From the NCBI GenBank assembly GCA_937901225.1, contig CALCGX010000131.1, positions 1-27,002 on the forward strand: a stretch of 27,002 nucleotides of DNA, given 5' to 3'. The stretch is from an uncultured Bacteroidales bacterium. Lineage in GTDB: Bacteria > Bacteroidota > Bacteroidia > Bacteroidales > Paludibacteraceae. The notes beneath the pieces are model-generated. The model saw nothing but the letters and a program-made list of their open reading frames with translations, was not told the DNA's origin and searched no databases. Shown piece by piece: positions 21,625 to 27,002 of this stretch. The first letter of the stretch is position 1, and every line of letters begins with the position of its first letter. The translations under genes and the position numbers were made by a program.

Positions 21625-22962
21625 TTAATAAGCCATAGCGGAGCGACCCTTGATGCGCATACCAGACTCATAGAAGCCATCGTAGTGACGCTCGAGGAGT
21701 TTGCTCTCGATTTGTTGTAGCGTATCCAAGACTACACCTACCATGATGAGCAATGATGTACCACCGAAGAATTGTGCGAAGCCCATGCTAACACCGAAGA
21801 GGCGTGCAAAAGCTGGCAAAATAGCGATGATAGCCAAGAGGCAAGAGCCAGGCAAAGTCAAGCGTGTCATGATAGAGTCGATATACTCAGCTGTCTTCTT
21901 GCCTGGTTTAACGCCAGGGATGAAGCCGTTGTTGAGCTTGAGGTTTTCAGCCATTTGTACAGGATTGATGATAATCGCGGTGTAGAAATAGGTGAAAACG
22001 ATGATCAAGAGTGCAAATACAGCGTTGTACCAGAAGCCGTCGTTGTTCATGAACGCACGTGTGAAAGCATTTGCTTCAGAAGAAGAGAAGCCTGCCAATG
22101 CAATAGGAATGAACATGATAGCTTGTGCGAAGATGATAGGCATCACATTCGCAGCATTTACCTTAAGAGGAATATACTGACGTACGCCACCATATTGCTT
22201 GTTACCCACCATACGCTTAGCGTATTGTACAGGGATACGACGTGTACCTTGTACGAGGAGGATAGCAAATGCAAACACAGCCAAGAGGATAATGATCTCG
22301 AGGAGGAATACCATCAAACCACCACCTTCGTTCAAGCGTGAAGAGAACTCTTGGATGATAGCGGCAGGGAAACGAGCGATGATACCGATGAGAATGATAA
22401 AGGAGATACCATTACCAATACCGCGATCGGTGATACGCTCACCCAACCACATCACGAACATAGAGCCCGCGCAGAGGAGGATGGTAGATGAGATGGTGAA
22501 CCAGTTGAAACCTACCGCAAGCGCTTGACCAGCTTGTGCCATCTGCACAGAGAGGTTAACGAGGTAGCTAGGTCCTTGGAAAAGGAGGATAGCCACGGTG
22601 AGGTAACGTGTGATTTGGTTCATCTTTTGGCGACCAGACTCACCCTCCTTTTGCATCTTTTGGAAGTAAGGCACTGCGATAGTGAGCAGTTGGATTACGA
22701 TAGATGCAGAGATGTAAGGCATGATACCCAATGCAAAGATAGATGCATTAGAGAAGGCGCCACCTGAGAACATATCCAAAAGTGCCATCAAGCCACCCGC
22801 TGTCTGCGCATGCAGAGCAGAGAGGGCTGTAGGGTCAATACCAGGAAGAACAACGAAGGAACCGAAACGATAGATGAGCACAAAAAGGATTGTGGTCAGC
22901 AATCGAGCGCGGAGATCTTCGATCTTCCAGATATTTTGGATTGTTTGAATAAACTTACGCAT
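21625..22962 (-). CDS. secY: Preprotein translocase subunit SecY
   Basis: 445 residues with about ten hydrophobic membrane spans, the protein-conducting channel of the Sec system. Seen are LTTILFVLIYRFGSFVVLPGID (first span), the plug region around GGLMALLDMFSGGAFSNASIFALGIMPYI, YAKRMVGNKQYGG (cytosolic loop) and the C-terminal LLERHYDGFYESGMRIKGR. It starts 5 bp after rplO and is followed by map after 5 bp. Confidence 0.98.
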   Translation of the reverse strand: MRKFIQTIQNIWKIEDLRARLLTTILFVLIYRFGSFVVLPGIDPTALSALHAQTAGGLMALLDMFSGGAFSNASIFALGIMPYISASIVIQLLTIAVPYFQKMQKEGESGRQKMNQITRYLTVAILLFQGPSYLVNLSVQMAQAGQALAVGFNWFTISSTILLCAGSMFVMWLGERITDRGIGNGISFIILIGIIARFPAAIIQEFSSRLNEGGGLMVFLLEIIILLAVFAFAILLVQGTRRIPVQYAKRMVGNKQYGGVRQYIPLKVNAANVMPIIFAQAIMFIPIALAGFSSSEANAFTRAFMNNDGFWYNAVFALLIIVFTYFYTAIIINPVQMAENLKLNNGFIPGVKPGKKTAEYIDSIMTRLTLPGSCLLAIIAILPAFARLFGVSMGFAQFFGGTSLLIMVGVVLDTLQQIESKLLERHYDGFYESGMRIKGRSAMAY

Positions 22963-22967
22963 ACTAA

Positions 22968-23414
22968 TTAGATTTTGTTGATAGTACCACCAGCAGCTGT
23001 GATAGCAGCTTCAGCAGTTTTGCTGAAAGCGTTAGCTTCTACAGTGAGTTTTGCAGTAAGGGTACCGTTACCAAGAATCTTCACCAATTGAGTTTTGTTG
23101 ATGAAGCCAGCCTCGTGGAGTTCGATCAAGCCGATTTTCTCGAGGTTTTTAGCTTCAGCAAGTGCTTGGAGAGTAGAAAGGTTGATAGCTTTGTACTCAA
23201 CACGATTGATGTTTTGGAAACCAAACTTAGGCAAACGGCGTTGCATAGGCATCTGACCACCCTCGAAACCAATTTTCTTAGAGTAACCAGAGCGTGACTT
23301 AGCACCCTTATGACCGCGAGTAGAAGTACCACCGAGTCCTGAACCAGGACCACGACCGATACGTTTAGCGGTCTTTACTGAACCAGCAGCTGGCGTTAAA
23401 TTATTTAATTCCAT
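22968..23414 (-). CDS. rplO: 50S ribosomal protein L15 (uL15)
   Basis: 148 residues, with MELNNLTPAAGSVK at the start, the Gly-rich GRGPGSGLGGTSTRGHKGAKSRSGY loop and GFEGGQMPMQRRLPKFGF. The second half is the usual globular domain. It lies between rpmD and secY, as in nearly all spc operons. Confidence 0.98.
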   Translation of the reverse strand: MELNNLTPAAGSVKTAKRIGRGPGSGLGGTSTRGHKGAKSRSGYSKKIGFEGGQMPMQRRLPKFGFQNINRVEYKAINLSTLQALAEAKNLEKIGLIELHEAGFINKTQLVKILGNGTLTAKLTVEANAFSKTAEAAITAAGGTINKI

Positions 23415-23436
23415 AATGCTTGCTAAAATTTAAAGA

Positions 23437-23613
23437 TTAATCAATTACTTTAACCAAGTGTTTAATTTTGTTTACCATGCCGAGGATAGCAGGAGTAGCC
23501 TCGTGCTCAACTACAGCATTCATCTTGCGAAGACCAAGAGCCAACATAGTATCCTTTTGCACTTGTGGGCAGCCGATTGTGCTGCGTACTTTTTGAATTT
23601 TGATTGTTGCCAT
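23437..23613 (-). CDS. rpmD: 50S ribosomal protein L30 (uL30)
   Basis: 58 residues, MATIKIQKVRSTIGCPQVQKDTML onward, the family's usual length. An in-frame GTG nine bases upstream would add three residues; the ATG at 23611-23613 is chosen because it gives the conserved MATIKI start. Confidence 0.95.
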   Translation of the reverse strand: MATIKIQKVRSTIGCPQVQKDTMLALGLRKMNAVVEHEATPAILGMVNKIKHLVKVID

Positions 23614-23628
23614 GATTTTCACAAATTA

Positions 23629-24135
23629 TTATCCGTTAAACACTGTTGAAAGACTCACGCCACGGTTTTGAGCTACAGTGCGAGCATCGCGCATTTCGCC
23701 GAGTGCTGCGATAGTAGCCTTAACGAGGTTGTGAGGGTTAGAAGAACCTTTAGATTTAGCCAAGATGTCGGTTACACCAGCAGACTCCAATACGGCACGC
23801 ATAGCACCACCGGCTTTAACTCCGGTACCGTGAGATGCAGGTTGGAGGTAAACGCGAGCGCCGCCGAACTTAGCGTATTGCTCATGAGGTACAGTACCTT
23901 TGAGTACTGGTACTTGGATAAGATTCTTCTTAGCAGATTCGGTAGCCTTAGAGATAGCAGCGGTAACTTCGCCAGCCTTACCAAGACCCCAACCTACGAT
24001 ACCAGCCTCATTTCCTACAACAACGATGGCTGCAAATGTGAAAGTACGTCCACCCTTTGTAACTTTAGTTACACGGTTGACAGCAACGAGGCGCTCCTTG
24101 AGCTCCAAGTCTTGTGTTGATTTTACTCGATTCAT
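23629..24135 (-). CDS. rpsE: 30S ribosomal protein S5 (uS5)
   Basis: 168 residues from the ATG at 24133-24135 (MNRVKSTQDLELKERLVAVNRV); a GTG nine bases earlier is a less likely start. The double-stranded RNA-binding part (VTKGGRTFTFAAIVVVGNEAGIVGWGLGKAGEV) and the second domain (GGAMRAVLESAGVTDILAKSKGSSNPHN) are complete. It helps decoding accuracy and mRNA unwinding at the entry channel. Confidence 0.97.
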   Translation of the reverse strand: MNRVKSTQDLELKERLVAVNRVTKVTKGGRTFTFAAIVVVGNEAGIVGWGLGKAGEVTAAISKATESAKKNLIQVPVLKGTVPHEQYAKFGGARVYLQPASHGTGVKAGGAMRAVLESAGVTDILAKSKGSSNPHNLVKATIAALGEMRDARTVAQNRGVSLSTVFNG

Positions 24136-24150
24136 AACAGTCACTTTGTT

Positions 24151-24495
24151 TTAGAATTTGAGACCTGCCTCGCGAGCAGCGTCTGCCAATGATTTAACTC
24201 GACCGTGATAGAGATAGCCGTTACGGTCAAATACAACAGCCTCAACGCCAGCAGCCTTAGCAGCCTCTGCGATGAGGCGGCCTACTTGAGCAGCTTTCTC
24301 TGTTTTGGTCATTTTATCTTTAATAGCGAGCGAAGAAGCAGCTGCAAGTGTTTTGCCTTGCAGATCGTCGATAACTTGCGCGTAGATTTGGCTGTTGCTA
24401 CGGAATACTGTCAGACGAGGACGCTCAGCTGTACCCGAAACACGTGTACGGATAGATGCTTTAATTTTAAGTCTTCTTGCAATTTTCTGATTCAT
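24151..24495 (-). CDS. rplR: 50S ribosomal protein L18 (uL18)
   Basis: 114 residues with IRTRVSGTAERPRLTVFRSNSQIYAQVIDD and the C-terminal VVFDRNGYLYHGRVKSLADAAREAGLKF. It is a 5S rRNA binder of the central protuberance. A partial Shine-Dalgarno-like AGAAAGGA precedes the start. It lies between rplF and rpsE. Confidence 0.98.
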   Translation of the reverse strand: MNQKIARRLKIKASIRTRVSGTAERPRLTVFRSNSQIYAQVIDDLQGKTLAAASSLAIKDKMTKTEKAAQVGRLIAEAAKAAGVEAVVFDRNGYLYHGRVKSLADAAREAGLKF

Positions 24496-24512
24496 AACTT
24501 ATTCCTTTCTAA

Positions 24513-25076
24513 TTATTTACCAGCCGATTTACCAGCTTTACGACGAACAACTTCACCTTGGAACTTAATACCCTTACCCTTATATGGCTCTGGTTTGCGG
24601 AATGAACGAATCTTAGCGCATACTTGGCCAATGAGTTGCTTGTCAGCAGACTCGAGGATAACGAGAGGGTTTTGGTTACGCTCTGACTTGGTCTCTACCT
24701 TAACCTCTTTAGGGAGTTGGAGGTAGATTGGGTGTGTATAACCGAGTGCAAAGTTGAGGGTATTTTGCATACCAGCAGCCATTTCAACACGGTAACCAAC
24801 ACCGACGAGTTCGAGCACTTTCTTGTAACCCTCGCTAACACCTACAACCATGTTGTTGATGAGTGCGCGATAAAGACCGTGCATAGCGCGGTTTTGCTTC
24901 TCATCATTAGGACGAGTTACGGTGAGTACACCTTCCTCAACGGTTACAGTGATATTTGGGTTAACTTGTTGTTTCAATTCACCTTTAGGACCTTTAACAG
25001 TCACGAGGTTCTCAGGGCTAACTGTTACAGTTACACCTGCAGGAATAGCGATAGGCAATTTACCAATTCTTGACAT
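24513..25076 (-). CDS. rplF: 50S ribosomal protein L6 (uL6)
   Basis: 187 residues, MSRIGKLPIAIPAGVTVTV at the start, two repeated alpha/beta domains and the conserved C-terminal EPYKGKGIKFQGEVVRRKAGKS. It sits near the factor-binding site of the 50S. The ATG is preceded, 7 nt away, by a full AAGGAGG (plus-strand 25084-25090), strong for this phylum, placed directly after the rpsH stop. Confidence 0.98.
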   Translation of the reverse strand: MSRIGKLPIAIPAGVTVTVSPENLVTVKGPKGELKQQVNPNITVTVEEGVLTVTRPNDEKQNRAMHGLYRALINNMVVGVSEGYKKVLELVGVGYRVEMAAGMQNTLNFALGYTHPIYLQLPKEVKVETKSERNQNPLVILESADKQLIGQVCAKIRSFRKPEPYKGKGIKFQGEVVRRKAGKSAGK

Positions 25077-25092
25077 AGCAGTTCCTCCTTAA

Positions 25093-25488
25093 TTAATAGA
25101 TGTAACAAATAACCTCACCACCGAGCTTCATGCCGAGCGCCTCTTTGTTGGTCATCACACCCTTAGAAGTAGAGAGGATGGCAATACCGAGACCGTTCAA
25201 GACGCGTGGCATCTCGCGATAGCCAACGTATTGACGAAGACCTGGTGTTGATACACGTTTCAAACTCTTGATGGCGTTAACTTTGTTAACTGGATCATAC
25301 TTCAAGGCAATCTTGATAGTGCCTTGAGGGCCATCTTCCACGAACTTGTAAGAAAGGATGTAACCCTTCTCGAACAAGATGCGTGTGATCTCTTTCTTCA
25401 GATTCGAAGCAGGCACCTCAACTACGCGGTGACCAGCTTTGATTGCATTTCTGAGTCGAGTCAGATAATCTGCGATTGGATCTGTCAT
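25093..25488 (-). CDS. rpsH: 30S ribosomal protein S8 (uS8)
   Basis: 131 residues, MTDPIADYLTRLRNAIKAGHR at the start and the signature ILSTSKGVMTNKEALGMKLGGEVICYIY at the end. It binds 16S helix 21; in E. coli it also represses the spc operon by binding mRNA. Here it is preceded by an unusual 103-bp gap with two hairpins. Confidence 0.98.
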   Translation of the reverse strand: MTDPIADYLTRLRNAIKAGHRVVEVPASNLKKEITRILFEKGYILSYKFVEDGPQGTIKIALKYDPVNKVNAIKSLKRVSTPGLRQYVGYREMPRVLNGLGIAILSTSKGVMTNKEALGMKLGGEVICYIY

Positions 25489-25591
25489 AATGTTTGTTAA
25501 ATTAATCCCGCCTTTCGGGACAATATTTAATAAATTAATTTTATTTATTCCCCAGAGGCACCTATGTCCTCTGGGCGAATTTCAAAGTTGT
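25489..25591 (-). promoter_or_regulatory. Structured spacer between rpsN and rpsH
   Basis: In a tightly packed operon this 103-bp gap stands out. In mRNA order it holds an 8-bp hairpin (CCCAGAGG/CCTCTGGG, plus-strand 25551-25575, 9-nt loop), an AT-rich stretch, then a second 5-bp hairpin (TCCCG/CGGGA, 25506-25520, 5-nt loop) 17 nt before the rpsH ATG. Neither hairpin is followed by a T run, so a standard terminator is unlikely. A protein- or ribosome-sensing leader is possible but not shown. Confidence 0.5.
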
Positions 25592-25861
25592 TTACCAGCT
25601 TGCCTTCTTCACTCCTGGGATAAGACCTGCAGAGGCCATCTCACGGAATTGAATACGACTCAAGCCGAATGCACGCATATAACCTTTTGGACGACCAGTG
25701 ATTTTGCAGCGATTGTGCAAACGTACTGGACTAGCGTTCTTAGGCAATGCTTGGAGACCTTCGTAGTCACCATCCTTGAGGAGTTGTGCACGCTTAGCAG
25801 CATATTTTGCTACGAGTTTAGCGCGTTTCACCTCGCGAGCTTTCATTGATTCTTTTGCCAT
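25592..25861 (-). CDS. rpsN: 30S ribosomal protein S14 (uS14), zinc-free form
   Basis: 89 residues: MAKESMKAREVKRAKLVAKY, then ASPVRLHNRCKITGRPKGYMRAFGLSR and FREMASAGLIPGVKKASW. The longer type without the two CxxC zinc motifs. It is in the standard place between rplE and rpsH. Confidence 0.98.
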   Translation of the reverse strand: MAKESMKAREVKRAKLVAKYAAKRAQLLKDGDYEGLQALPKNASPVRLHNRCKITGRPKGYMRAFGLSRIQFREMASAGLIPGVKKASW

Positions 25862-25868
25862 AGTCTAA

Positions 25869-26411
25869 TTACTTTTTGAATGGTAAACCAAACTCGCGGA
25901 GGAGTGCAAAGCCTTCCTCATCGGTCTTAGCAGTAGTCACGAAAGTGATGTTCATACCAAGAAGTTTGGTGATGTTATCAATGTTAATTTCAGGGAAGAT
26001 GATTTGCTCTTGGATACCAAGTGTATAGTTGCCATGACCATCCATCTTGTTGTGGATACCTTTGAAGTCGCGGATACGAGGCAAAGCCACGCGCACGAGA
26101 CGCTCCAAGAACTCGTACATACGCTCACCACGGAGAGTTACGCGCACGCCGATAGGCATTTTCTTACGCACCTTGAAACCTGCGATATCCTTTTTGGAGA
26201 GTGTAGCAACGGCTTTTTGACCAGTGATGAGTGTCATCTCTTGTTGAGCCACATCAATGAGCTTCTTGTCAGCCACAGCATCTCCAAGACCTTGGTTGAG
26301 AACGATCTTCTCGAGTTTAGGACACTGCATTACAGTAGTGTAGTTAAACTCCTTCATCAGAGCAGGCACAATGCGCTCCAAATAATCTTGTTTCAAACTT
26401 GCTGTATTCAT
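25869..26411 (-). CDS. rplE: 50S ribosomal protein L5 (uL5)
   Basis: 180 residues with LEKIVLNQGLGDAV, GFKVRKKMPIGVRVTLRGERMYEFLERL and LGIQEQIIFPEI. It binds 5S rRNA and contacts P-site tRNA. AAGGAG (plus-strand 26420-26425), within the last codons of rplX, is 8 nt before the ATG, a good Shine-Dalgarno sequence. The gap to rplX is 2 bp. Confidence 0.98.
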   Translation of the reverse strand: MNTASLKQDYLERIVPALMKEFNYTTVMQCPKLEKIVLNQGLGDAVADKKLIDVAQQEMTLITGQKAVATLSKKDIAGFKVRKKMPIGVRVTLRGERMYEFLERLVRVALPRIRDFKGIHNKMDGHGNYTLGIQEQIIFPEINIDNITKLLGMNITFVTTAKTDEEGFALLREFGLPFKK

Positions 26412-26413
26412 TG

Positions 26414-26722
26414 TTAGATCTCCTTACCAGATTTTTTACTTACGCGGACGAGCTTTCCATCCTTCTCTACGCGACCCACACGTACTGGTTTGCCGTTCTC
26501 AACAGGGTTGAGGTTAGAGATGTGGATAGGAGCCTCCTGTTTAACAATACCTCCTTGAGGATTCTTTGCATTAGGTTTGGTACTCTTAGATACCATGTTA
26601 ACACCTTCTACGATAGCACGTTGTTTCTCAACGAGCACTTCGAGCACGCGGCCCGTTTTGCCCTTAGAAGCACCTGCGTTCACGTATACGGTATCACCTT
26701 TCTTAATATGTAATTTTGCCAT
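26414..26722 (-). CDS. rplX: 50S ribosomal protein L24 (uL24)
   Basis: 102 residues with the KOW motif near the start (KLHIKKGDTVYVNAGASKGKTGRVLEV) and GIVKQEAPIHISNLNPV. It is an early 50S assembly initiator. It follows rplN after 19 bp and nearly touches rplE. Confidence 0.98.
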   Translation of the reverse strand: MAKLHIKKGDTVYVNAGASKGKTGRVLEVLVEKQRAIVEGVNMVSKSTKPNAKNPQGGIVKQEAPIHISNLNPVENGKPVRVGRVEKDGKLVRVSKKSGKEI

Positions 26723-26741
26723 ATTTGTAGAATTTAGATGA

Positions 26742-27002
26742 TTAGAGCACTTCAGGTGCTAATGAGATAATTTTCATGTTCGTTTGACGCAACTCGCGAG
26801 CCACAGGGCCGAAGATACGTGAACCACGGATCTCACCTGCGTTGTTTACGAGTACGCATGCGTTGTCATCAAAGCGGATGTAGCTACCATCTGGGCGGCG
26901 TACCTCTTTCTTCACGCGAACAACGATGGCACGTGTTACAGTACCGTCTTTGATATCAGAAGAAGGGATTACACCTTTAACTGCTACTACGATGGTGTCA
27001 CC
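26742..27002 (-). CDS. rplN: 50S ribosomal protein L14 (uL14), C-terminal part (cut by window edge)
   Basis: 86 residues read from the edge to the TAA at 26742-26744: GDTIVVAVKGVIPSSDIKDG, VTRAIVVRVKKEVRRPDG, IRFDDNACVLVN and GSRIFGPVARELR, ending in ISLAPEVL. This is the conserved body and C-terminus of L14; the N-terminus lies beyond the window. Confidence 0.97.
   Translation of the reverse strand, partial: GDTIVVAVKGVIPSSDIKDGTVTRAIVVRVKKEVRRPDGSYIRFDDNACVLVNNAGEIRGSRIFGPVARELRQTNMKIISLAPEVL

Noticed and set aside
25551..25575. A Rho-independent terminator between rpsN and rpsH
   Set aside because: The stem is strong but is followed by AAUAAAUAAAA rather than a U run, and the operon continues in the same direction.

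Overview
The window is a chromosomal segment of a Bacteroidales-type bacterium (phylum Bacteroidota). Three things point there: promoters of the form TTTG-N19/20-TAnnTTTG, zinc-free versions of S14, S4 and L36, and the order secY-map-infA-rpmJ-rpsM-rpsK-rpsD-rpoA-rplQ. The secreted proteins also look like those of gut or rumen Bacteroidales. I cannot fix family or genus without a database search.

Layout. (1) 1-582: N-terminal part of phosphoglycerate kinase on the minus strand, divergent from a secreted serine hydrolase (742-1818, plus); their promoters interlock. (2) 1848-2225: a terminator, tRNA-Leu(UAA) on minus, and tRNA-Cys(GCA) on plus with its own promoter and terminator. (3) 2303-9070, plus: sufB, clpP, clpX, a lipoprotein type I pullulanase and an Omp28-like thioredoxin-fold secreted protein. 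The last three overlap or nearly touch, so they are probably one transcription unit. (4) 9237-16996, minus: two large secreted proteins with no recognised catalytic domain, 855 and 1658 residues. The larger starts with two CBM26-type starch-binding modules. Each has its own promoter and terminator. (5) 17468-27002, minus: the distal spc and alpha ribosomal operons, from rplN (cut by the window edge) to rplQ, ending in a strong terminator.

How it may fit together. The core genes (Fe-S assembly, ClpXP protease, ribosome and RNA polymerase alpha) are housekeeping. The accessory block between 5.7 and 17 kb looks directed at starch or glycogen: a pullulanase lipoprotein, a large starch-binding secreted protein and two related secreted proteins, with no SusC/SusD pair in view. 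Three of these (458, 855 and 1658 aa) end in the same roughly 25-residue tail, which I infer is a sorting signal. This is the best candidate for an undescribed system here.

The same block carries degenerate 7-bp tandem arrays, CTATAGGACG hairpin elements and an 11-bp TACGTATAT array. Some run into coding sequence (pulA and the 3' end of the Omp28-like gene). I did not see these elements in the ribosomal part. No mobile element, CRISPR array or rRNA was seen.
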